Below, one piece after another: positions 38,818 through 45,404 of a DNA stretch of 64,000 nt. How positions within the stretch are numbered: the stretch's first letter is position 1; each line of letters begins with the position of its first letter. Source of the DNA: Pseudohalocynthiibacter aestuariivivens (GTDB lineage: Bacteria; Pseudomonadota; Alphaproteobacteria; Rhodobacterales; Rhodobacteraceae). The notes under the pieces are model-generated. The model worked only from the letters and a program-made list of their open reading frames with translations, was not told where the DNA came from and searched no databases. The stretch is taken from assembly GCF_011040495.1 (NCBI RefSeq), contig NZ_CP049037.1, positions 1,302,001-1,366,000 on the forward strand, given 5' to 3'. The position numbers and the translations under genes were made by a program.

Positions 38818-40563
38818 GTGCCAACATTTCTGAACGTTGCGCACTCTCTGACTGGTCGGCGTTGGGTCGGCCCCTCGGTAGAAATGGATCGGCAGGCCGA
38901 GGCGCTGGCACAGCAGACCGCCCTGCCCCGTCCGCTCTGTCAGATACTGGCGCGACGTGGTGTGGATGTCGCAGGCGCCGAGAGCTTTCTCGCACCGCAA
39001 TTGCGCGATCTTCTGCCCGATCCCCGTAGTCTGAAGGATATGGAGCGCGCAGCCACACGCCTGCTGTCAGCGGTGGCTGCGTCCGAGCGGATTGCCATAT
39101 TCGCCGATTACGACGTCGATGGCGGCAGTTCTGCGGCATTGCTGCTCGACTGGCTAGGGCAGATGGGGCGCACCGCAACACTCTATGTCCCGGACCGTAT
39201 AGATGAAGGATACGGCCCCAATGACGAGGCAATGGCCGCGCTCGCCAAAGAGCATGACCTGATTGTCTGCGTGGATTGCGGAACGCTGAGCCACGGCCCC
39301 GTAGCAGCCGCCAAAGACGCCGATGTGATCATTCTCGACCATCACCTTGGCGCAGAAACGCTGCCTGACGCACTGGCCGTCGTTAACCCCAACCGACAAG
39401 ACGAAACCGGCGATCTGGCGCATCTGTGTGCCGCAGCCGTCGTGTTCCTCGCCTTGGTCGAGGCCGGGCGGCAACTGCGTGAAGCAGGCAAAGCCGGGCC
39501 TGACCTGATGGCAATGCTTGATTTGGTGGCATTGGCCACGGTCGCGGATGTCGCCCCCCTGATTGGGGTCAATCGCGCGTTCGTGCGGCAGGGCCTGCGC
39601 ATCATGGCGCGGCGCGATCGGCCCGGTCTGGTGGCCCTTGCAGATGTGGCACGACTGGACACTGCCCCCGCCGCCTATCATCTGGGTTATTTGCTGGGCC
39701 CGCGCGTGAACGCAGGGGGACGTATCGGCAAGGCCGATCTGGGCGCGCGCCTACTGGCAAGCACCAATCCCGCAGAAGCCCGCGCAATGGCCGAACGGCT
39801 CGATCAATTGAACACAGAGCGGCGCGAAATCGAAGCCGCCGTACAGGCCGCAGCCCTCGATCAGGCCGAAACACGAGGGCTCGACGCCCCATTGGTGTGG
39901 GCCTCCGGGGAGGGTTGGCACCCCGGCGTCGTCGGCATCGTCGCAAGCCGCCTCAAGGAGGCTGCCAACCGCCCCGCCATCGTCATCGGTTTCGATGGTG
40001 AGATTGGCAAGGGGTCCGGTCGTTCAATCAGCGGCGTCGATCTGGGAGCCTGCATTCAGCGACTGGCTGCCGAAGGATTGCTGATCAAAGGTGGCGGACA
40101 CAAGATGGCCGCCGGGTTGACCGTCGCGCGCGACCAGTTGCAAGCGGCCATGGACCGGCTGTCTGATTTGCTGGCGCGTCAGGGCGCCGACCGCGCAGGT
40201 GCTGCCGACCTCGCCTTGGATGGGCTGATGATGCCGGGCGCCGCAACGCCAGAGTTGATCACACAGGTCGATGCCGCCGGTCCGTTCGGGGCCAGCGCAC
40301 CTGCGCCGCGCTATGCGTTTGCCGACATGCGGATCACATTTGCCAAGCGCGTCGGTGAACGGCACCTGAAACTGCGCTTTGGTGACGGTACGGGCCCACA
40401 GCTGGACGCAATCAGCTTTGGCGCGTTCGACGGCCCACTCGGCCCTGCACTGGAGGCCCACGGAGGTGCGCGCTTCCACCTTGCCGGGCGGCTCGAAATC
40501 AACCGCTGGCAAGGCCGCGAAAGCGCGCAACTAAGGCTGGAAGACGCCGCACAGCCCGGTTGA
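38818..40563 (+). CDS. recJ: Single-stranded-DNA exonuclease RecJ
   Basis: The 581-residue 5'-3' exonuclease has the DHH-family motifs IFADYDVDGGSSAALLL, VCVDCG and LDHHLGAETLPDALAVVNPN, followed by the DHHA1 domain (GGGHKMAAGLTVAR). It works in recombination and mismatch repair. Translation starts at GTG 38818 after AAAGGACAGG. A tRNA-Glu gene follows after 122 bases. Confidence 0.93.
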   Translation: MPTFLNVAHSLTGRRWVGPSVEMDRQAEALAQQTALPRPLCQILARRGVDVAGAESFLAPQLRDLLPDPRSLKDMERAATRLLSAVAASERIAIFADYDVDGGSSAALLLDWLGQMGRTATLYVPDRIDEGYGPNDEAMAALAKEHDLIVCVDCGTLSHGPVAAAKDADVIILDHHLGAETLPDALAVVNPNRQDETGDLAHLCAAAVVFLALVEAGRQLREAGKAGPDLMAMLDLVALATVADVAPLIGVNRAFVRQGLRIMARRDRPGLVALADVARLDTAPAAYHLGYLLGPRVNAGGRIGKADLGARLLASTNPAEARAMAERLDQLNTERREIEAAVQAAALDQAETRGLDAPLVWASGEGWHPGVVGIVASRLKEAANRPAIVIGFDGEIGKGSGRSISGVDLGACIQRLAAEGLLIKGGGHKMAAGLTVARDQLQAAMDRLSDLLARQGADRAGAADLALDGLMMPGAATPELITQVDAAGPFGASAPAPRYAFADMRITFAKRVGERHLKLRFGDGTGPQLDAISFGAFDGPLGPALEAHGGARFHLAGRLEINRWQGRESAQLRLEDAAQPG

Positions 40564-40685
40564 TCGCCGCCGCCGCCCCGCCAAAGGCTCCGTTGCCCTC
40601 CGAATGCAAATTGCTGCGACCACGAGGCAACTTTCCTCTTGCACATGAAACCGGATTTGCCTAGGAAACGGCTCACGCCAACGCT

Positions 40686-40760
40686 GGCCCGTTCGTCTAT
40701 CGGTTAGGACGCCAGGTTTTCAACCTGGAAAGAGGGGTTCGATTCCCCTACGGGCTGCCA
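40686..40760 (+). tRNA. tRNA-Glu (anticodon TTC)
   Basis: The 75-base sequence folds into a standard cloverleaf: acceptor GGCCCGT/ACGGGCT with a G-U first pair, D arm around TCTATCGGTTAGGA, anticodon stem CCAGG/CCTGG with loop TTTTCAA holding TTC, T arm GGGGTTCGATTCCCC, and encoded GCCA at the 3' end. It marks the change from conserved gene order to accessory DNA on its 3' side, and a serine recombinase gene lies 170 bases away. Confidence 0.95.
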
Positions 40761-40929
40761 CGTACTTCCTGGATAAATGCGTCTCTCCCGTGAAGTCAGA
40801 TAACTCTTTATGTTTCAGAGGGTTGTGAGCCTGTTCGTTTTGCATAAACGGTTTTGGTGAGACCAATCGGGCCACAACAGGTCAAGCGTCTCACTTGGGC
40901 TTTTTCGTCTTGCCAGTTTGGGGACTGAA

Positions 40930-42555
40930 TCAGAGGGACGCGATCAATGCCCGCTGCGCCTGCCATTCGGCCGGGACCTCATGTGTCATGCACCAGGTGG
41001 AGGTGAGGCCAATAGGCTGTTTGCCCGCGATGATGTCCCGAACGATATCTGGTGCCAGAAACGCAAACTCGATGGTTTGCTGAACCCGCTTGCGGGTCGT
41101 GGACGCCGACGTCGCAATCTCATCAAAATCTTCACCCGCCTTCAACCGGTCGATCCAACGATGGGCGCGGGCCACATTGCCGATCAACGCGGGATCCGGG
41201 TTCGATGACACATCGGACATAATGAACCGGGTTTCGACGCCGCGCCGCTTCTGGATGAACGGAACATCGAAGCTCAACACCTGCTCGTCAATGTTGGCCT
41301 GCTTCGTGTGGCAAATCCGGGCCAACTCATTGCTGCCCAAACAAAGTTCGATGGTTCTCTCACCTATCCTTGCACGGCTCAGAGTGGAAAGAAGGGTAGC
41401 GTCATCGCCTTTCGTCAGCTCATTCAGCAGCCTCACTGTTTCGACATCCGGATCAAGGATCAGATCTTTCCCTGGGCCACAGCTTAAATGCGTCCGGATC
41501 GCATCCGCGACGAACCGCTCGAACGTCTCAGCAGGCAGTCGCCATCCTTTCGCTTGCAGGTCGTTCTTCCGGCCCGTCACATAGCCGCGAGAGATGTAAT
41601 ATCGGTACCTCCGGTTACATTTTCGCGTATGGCTTGGCGACAATCGCTCACCGCGTTCATCGAACAGCTTTCCCGTCAGAGGTGACGATTGGGTCAGGCG
41701 CGTCTCGCACACGGCTTCGACCGGGGCCTTGTTCGCGAGGCGCTGCTGCACGCTTTCCCAGCATTCTGGATCGACGATGGCCGGGTGTTGCCCTTCAAAG
41801 ACCTTGCCTTTGTGTGGGATACGACCCGCGTAGATCGGGCTTTTCAATATGTAATGGACATGCCCCCGCGACAGAATGTTGCCGCCGCGCCGCGCGCCGT
41901 CCTGTGTCGATTTCTGACGCGACCGGATGCCAAGTTTCGCCGCTTCCGCCGTTACCGCGTTCAAGGCTCCATGGGTCTCGTAGAGATCGTAGAGCGCCCG
42001 GATCGAAGTGGCCTCATCCTCATTGATCTTCAATGTCCGACCATCCGCATCATAGCCCAGCGGCACGCTGCCACCCATCCAGAGCCCCTTGCGCTTTGAC
42101 GCCGCGATCTTGTCTCTGATCCGCTCCGCCGTAACCTCGCGCTCGAACTGGGCGAAGCTGAGCAGAACGTTCAGTGTAAGCCGCCCCATGCTCGACGATG
42201 TGTTGAAGTTCTGCGTCACCGACACGAACGAAGCCTCCGCCGCATCCAGCCGGTCAACCAGCTTTGCAAAATCCGCCAGCGAGCGGGTCAGCCGGTCGAT
42301 CTTGTAGACGACGATCTGATCAACCTGCCTGTCGTCCACATCCTGCATCAGGCGTTGCAGCGCGGGCCGGTCCATATGCCCGCCAGATATGCCACCGTCA
42401 TCATAGGACCGGTCCAGAAGCTGCCAACCTTCATGCCGCTGGCTGGCAATGAAGGCCTCGCAGGCCTCTCGCTGGGCGTCCAGCGAGTTGAACTCCTGCT
42501 CGAGCCCCTCCTCCGTGGATTTGCGCGTGTAGATGGCGCAGCGAACCCGGCGCAT
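40930..42555 (-). CDS. Large serine recombinase (resolvase N-terminal and recombinase domains)
   Basis: The 541-residue protein has the catalytic serine in AIYTRKSTEEGLEQEFNSL and the resolvase core (YDDGGISGGHMDRPALQ, VVYKIDRLTRSLADFAKLVD, RLTLNVLLSFAQFEREVTAE). A recombinase domain follows with VHYILKSPIYAGRIPHKGKV. Large serine recombinases integrate or excise mobile elements at att sites. Start 42555 is one base past the DUF2924 stop and follows AAAGGAGCGCC; the longer frame from 42636 is inside DUF2924. DUF3489, DUF2924 and this gene form one tight minus-strand operon, a recurrent module in alphaproteobacteria. Confidence 0.9.
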   Translation of the reverse strand: MRRVRCAIYTRKSTEEGLEQEFNSLDAQREACEAFIASQRHEGWQLLDRSYDDGGISGGHMDRPALQRLMQDVDDRQVDQIVVYKIDRLTRSLADFAKLVDRLDAAEASFVSVTQNFNTSSSMGRLTLNVLLSFAQFEREVTAERIRDKIAASKRKGLWMGGSVPLGYDADGRTLKINEDEATSIRALYDLYETHGALNAVTAEAAKLGIRSRQKSTQDGARRGGNILSRGHVHYILKSPIYAGRIPHKGKVFEGQHPAIVDPECWESVQQRLANKAPVEAVCETRLTQSSPLTGKLFDERGERLSPSHTRKCNRRYRYYISRGYVTGRKNDLQAKGWRLPAETFERFVADAIRTHLSCGPGKDLILDPDVETVRLLNELTKGDDATLLSTLSRARIGERTIELCLGSNELARICHTKQANIDEQVLSFDVPFIQKRRGVETRFIMSDVSSNPDPALIGNVARAHRWIDRLKAGEDFDEIATSASTTRKRVQQTIEFAFLAPDIVRDIIAGKQPIGLTSTWCMTHEVPAEWQAQRALIASL

Positions 42556-42556
42556 C

Positions 42557-42997
42557 TCAGGCGCTCCTTTTGGCGGTGAGCCCGAAGAACCTCGGACCGC
42601 TCCAGCGGGCCCCCGTGATATGCTGCGCGACGGCACTCAAGGATTTGAACGTCTTGCCGTCCAGAGAATAGTGGTCGGAGGCGACATCAACCCGATACAT
42701 GCGGCCGTTCCATTCACGTATCAGCGTGGCCCCGTGGCGTACCGCCTTTGAACCGGTCGCTGCGTCCGCTGGTGTCAGCGCAATCCGCAGGGCCCGATTT
42801 GTCGCTGCCGAAGATCCGCCGAGCAGTTGGCATTGGACATGGTGCACAAGCACGCGTTGCATGAACTTTACCGAAGCGTATTTTGGGGGCCTCGATTTGA
42901 AAGCCCGCGCCCAGGCGTCACAGCATGTGGCGCGATCCATCGCGTCGATCTCCCGAAGACGCTCAGGGAGATCGGCCTTCCTACGCGGGCGGCTCAT
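42557..42997 (-). CDS. DUF2924-domain protein
   Basis: The 146-residue basic protein begins MSRPRRKADLPERLREIDAM and contains RMYRVDVASDHYSLDGKTFK near its end, matching DUF2924 proteins that travel with serine recombinases. The function is unknown; a DNA-binding accessory role is often supposed. It overlaps the DUF3489 stop by 4 bases (ATGA) and its stop is 1 base from the recombinase start. A truncated second copy lies at 51309-51467. Confidence 0.85.
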   Translation of the reverse strand: MSRPRRKADLPERLREIDAMDRATCCDAWARAFKSRPPKYASVKFMQRVLVHHVQCQLLGGSSAATNRALRIALTPADAATGSKAVRHGATLIREWNGRMYRVDVASDHYSLDGKTFKSLSAVAQHITGARWSGPRFFGLTAKRSA

Positions 42998-43290
42998 CGG
43001 CCTGGTGCAGGCTCAACAATGCGATAGACCGCACCGGACTTTCCGGTCGATCGCTCAATGGTACTCCCGGACTTCCTTAGCCCGGAGATCGCCGCACGGA
43101 TGGTTTGCGGCTGCCAACCAAACTGCTTCTCAAGCGCGCCAACACTCGCCCCGCTTTTCCGCTGCAACATTGCCGTCAACTGCGCCTTCTTCGTCTTTTG
43201 GGTCGGGAACTTCTTGTCGGTGTTACCAGTAGATTTTGCGTCCTTTGCGCCGGCGCTGGTTGCAGCTTTGGTATTCGATACTGTGACCAT
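42994..43290 (-). CDS. DUF3489-domain protein
   Basis: The 98-residue protein has a Lys/Thr-rich N-terminal tail and a compact C-terminal domain (GASVGALEKQFGWQPQTIRA, then SGLRKSGSTIERSTGKSGAV) that looks like a winged-helix DNA-binding fold. DUF3489 genes are usually next to DUF2924 and a recombinase, as here. It is the first gene of the minus-strand module and is preceded by a conserved hairpin leader (43311-43331). A diverged paralogue is at 51464-51754. Confidence 0.85.
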   Translation of the reverse strand: MVTVSNTKAATSAGAKDAKSTGNTDKKFPTQKTKKAQLTAMLQRKSGASVGALEKQFGWQPQTIRAAISGLRKSGSTIERSTGKSGAVYRIVEPAPGR

Positions 43291-43310
43291 GATCGGGTCC
43301 TCTCAATGCA

Positions 43311-43331
43311 GGGGCTGGCCAATCCAACCCC
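43311..43331 (-). promoter_or_regulatory. Leader hairpin upstream of DUF3489, conserved in both module copies
   Basis: GGGGCTGG (43311-43318) and CCAACCCC (43324-43331) form an 8-bp stem with one position that can pair as G-U in the transcript, closed by a 5-base loop. The hairpin sits just upstream of the ribosome site and start of DUF3489. The second module has the same hairpin at the same distance (51775-51795) with a perfect stem. Confidence 0.55.
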
Positions 43332-43445
43332 GGTACTGAGCAGAGCCCGTGCATTCGGGCGCAAAACGGGTCTCAAACAGTGACGCCTACGGCAAGCTGG
43401 AAGTCCAGTCAAAACTTGAGAGTTTCGACACAGAGGGCGTATTTT

Positions 43446-44968
43446 GTTGAAAAACTCCTCCTTGATTGCGGCCTGAACTACTGATTCAATTCCCGCATTG
43501 GGCGGGAGGATTTGCGATGATGGGACCAAGGCAGGCGGCGCAGCCGTCGCTGTTCTACGAGTTCTCGCTGGAAGATCATGTCCCTCAGGATCACCTTCTT
43601 CGGTCCATCGACCGCTTCGTCGATTTGACTGACGTCCGCGCCTATCTGGCGGATTTCTACAGCCACACGGGCCGTCCATCCGTCGATCCCGAGTTGCTGA
43701 TCCGCATGCTTCTGGTCGGCTATTGCTTCGGCATCCGGTCGGAACGGCGGCTTTGCGAAGAGGTGCATCTGAACCTCGCCTATCGGTGGTTTTGTCGACT
43801 TGATCTGAGCGACCGGGTTCCGGATCACTCAACCTTTTCCAAGAACCGCCACGGTCGGTTTCGAGAAAGCGAACTGCTGCGGCACCTGTTCGAGACGACT
43901 GTCGCCCGGTGTATCCAAGAAGGTCTGGTCAGCGGCCAGCGCATGGCGATTGATGCCAGCCTGATCGAAGCCGATGCGAACAAGCAGAACTCCACGCCGA
44001 AGGAGAACTGGGACGCGGGACAAATCGATCCCGCCGATGCGCCCCGCGCCGTGCGCGAGTATCTCGACACCCTGGACGAGGCCGCTTTTGGCGCCGCCAG
44101 CGAGGTGCAACCCAAGTTCACCTCGCGTTCTGATCCCGCAAGCCAATGGACAGCGGCCCGTAAAGGCCCTGCATTCTTCAGCTATTCCGACAATTATCTC
44201 ATCGACACGGATCATGGTGTCATCTTGGATGTGGAACCCACCCGCTCCATCCGGCAAGCCGAGGTCGGGTCGACAAAGACCATGTTGAAGCGGGTCAAGG
44301 AGAAGTTCGACCTGCATCCCGAACGCCTGATCGCTGACACGGCCTATAGCACCGGACCGATGCTGGGTTGGCTGGTTGAACGCAAGATTAACCCGCACAT
44401 CCCCGTCTTCGACAAATCTGGCCGCAGCGACGGCACCTGGAGCCGGGCTGACTTCGAGTGGGACGCAGAGAACGACCAATACATCTGCCCCGAGGGCCAA
44501 GAGCTGAAGCAGTTCCGGCGAAACTATTCCGATCCGAACCGAGGGCCGACCGGACAGGGCAGAACCAAATACCGTGCCCTAAAACTGACCTGCCAGACTT
44601 GCCCGTCCAAGGCGAAATGCTGCCCGAATGCAGACGCCAGATCGATCACCCGCGAAGAACACGAAGACGCCCGCCAAATAGCCCGAGACATCGCTAAGAC
44701 CAAGCAATACGATATCTCCATGAAGCTCCGGAAGAAGGTCGAGATGCTCTTCGCGCACCTCAAGCGCATCCTCGGCCTCGGAAGGCTCCGATTACGTGGC
44801 CCATGCGGTGCAAATGACGAATTCCTCCTCGCCGCAACCGCCCAAAACATCCGCAAATTGGCCAAGATCTTTCCTGCACCGCAGCAGACGCGCACAGCCT
44901 GATAGGAAAGGCGCTCGCGCCCAACTCAAGCAACGAAATTCTGCGCCCGCGAACGGGTGTTTTTCCAC
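43446..44968 (+). mobile_element. IS1182-family insertion sequence
   Basis: Imperfect terminal inverted repeats bracket the transposase gene: GTTGAAAAACTCC at 43446-43458 and, inverted, GTGGAAAAACACC at 44956-44968 (10-11 of 13 positions match). The outer ends may extend a few bases further. The element separates the recombinase-DUF2924-DUF3489 module from the CRISPR-Cas locus. No target duplication is evident. Confidence 0.75.
43517..44902 (+). CDS. IS1182-family transposase
   Basis: The 461-residue protein has the N-terminal domain typical of IS1182 (LRSIDRFVDLTDVRAYLADF, LLVGYCFGIRSERRLCEEVH), the DDE catalytic positions in the DASLIEAD and LIADTAYSTG blocks with a downstream glutamate in MLFAHLKRILGLGRLRLRG region, and a zinc-like Cys cluster (LTCQTCPSKAKCCPN). 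Start ATG 43517 follows GGGAGGA. The frame is intact, so the element may be active. It lies just upstream of the tracrRNA gene. Confidence 0.9.
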   Translation: MMGPRQAAQPSLFYEFSLEDHVPQDHLLRSIDRFVDLTDVRAYLADFYSHTGRPSVDPELLIRMLLVGYCFGIRSERRLCEEVHLNLAYRWFCRLDLSDRVPDHSTFSKNRHGRFRESELLRHLFETTVARCIQEGLVSGQRMAIDASLIEADANKQNSTPKENWDAGQIDPADAPRAVREYLDTLDEAAFGAASEVQPKFTSRSDPASQWTAARKGPAFFSYSDNYLIDTDHGVILDVEPTRSIRQAEVGSTKTMLKRVKEKFDLHPERLIADTAYSTGPMLGWLVERKINPHIPVFDKSGRSDGTWSRADFEWDAENDQYICPEGQELKQFRRNYSDPNRGPTGQGRTKYRALKLTCQTCPSKAKCCPNADARSITREEHEDARQIARDIAKTKQYDISMKLRKKVEMLFAHLKRILGLGRLRLRGPCGANDEFLLAATAQNIRKLAKIFPAPQQTRTA

Positions 44969-45050
44969 GGAATCGGCGGAAAGCGGAAGTTCGCTGCGGT
45001 ATGCGCAATGTAACACAATCTTCCAAAATGCGGACATTGAGGCATATCCA

Positions 45051-45081
45051 AAAGAAAAAACGCAGGCCGTAGCCTGCGTTT
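45051..45081 (-). terminator. tracrRNA terminator, UACG tetraloop
   Basis: On the minus strand AAACGCAGGC (45081 side, complement of 45072-45081) pairs perfectly over 10 bp with GCCTGCGTTT (complement of 45058-45067) around a TACG loop, followed by TTTCTTT. The C(UACG)G loop is one of the unusually stable UNCG tetraloops. Confidence 0.9.
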
Positions 45082-45132
45082 CAATGTGGTGCAATCGAAT
45101 GCTTGTTAACGGCTCGACCGCGAATTTTGAAC
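45051..45132 (-). ncRNA. tracrRNA of the type II-C CRISPR-Cas system
   Basis: Read on the minus strand, about 80 bases run from an anti-repeat to a terminator. Plus-strand 45116-45132 is identical to positions 11-27 of the crRNA-sense repeat, and 45110-45114 and 45105-45107 match positions 5-9 and 1-3, with a G/C mismatch and a small bulge between. The transcript can therefore pair with the repeat by a 17-bp upper and a 5+3-bp lower helix. The tail holds a short single-stranded region and ends in a 10-bp hairpin with a UACG loop and a T-run. The 5' end is inferred from the promoter position. Confidence 0.88.
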
Positions 45133-45138
45133 ACTCTC

Positions 45139-45174
45139 AGATTAGCCATTCAGACCAATCAGTCAAGCCGCAAC
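45139..45174 (-). promoter_or_regulatory. tracrRNA promoter formed by a degenerate CRISPR repeat
   Basis: The minus strand of these 36 bases aligns without gaps to the 36-base crRNA-sense repeat with 23 identical positions, including the first nine (GTTGCGGCT). Within it TTGACT (complement of 45161-45166) and TAATCT (complement of 45139-45144) stand 16 bases apart, as -35 and -10 elements. The predicted start, 6-7 bases downstream, falls at 45132-45133, the first base of the anti-repeat. Confidence 0.7.
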
Positions 45175-45230
45175 TGACCAGCTTTTCACTGTCGATTGAC
45201 ACTGAAGACGGTCGTCTATGGCGCGAGGTG

Positions 45231-45259
45231 TGGACCCCCGCTTGTCCTGGTGATATACT
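45231..45259 (+). promoter_or_regulatory. Possible cas9 promoter
   Basis: TGGACC (45231-45236) and TATACT (45254-45259) are 17 bases apart. The -10 matches the sigma-70 consensus at 5 of 6 positions. It would give a 5' leader of about 140 bases before cas9. The -35 hexamer is the same as the one in the CRISPR repeats. The 45175-45404 gap also contains an imperfect duplication (GTCGATTG at 45191 and 45272; GTGTGGACCC at 45228 and 45303). Confidence 0.4.
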
Positions 45260-45404
45260 TCACTTGTCACAGTCGATTGCCAGCCTGTCCTCAGGCGTCT
45301 TAGTGTGGACCCAAGCAGCAATCTCGCAGATACCAGCGCGCCATAGATTGACCATGAATCGCTATTAATGCAAAGTAAACCCCTGACCAGCTTTAAGAGG
45401 AAAG

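Noticed and set aside
44796..45368. 190-aa open frame running from the IS1182 transposase end across the tracrRNA region
   Set aside because: It overlaps the transposase, the tracrRNA and its terminator, and has no domain or ribosome site.
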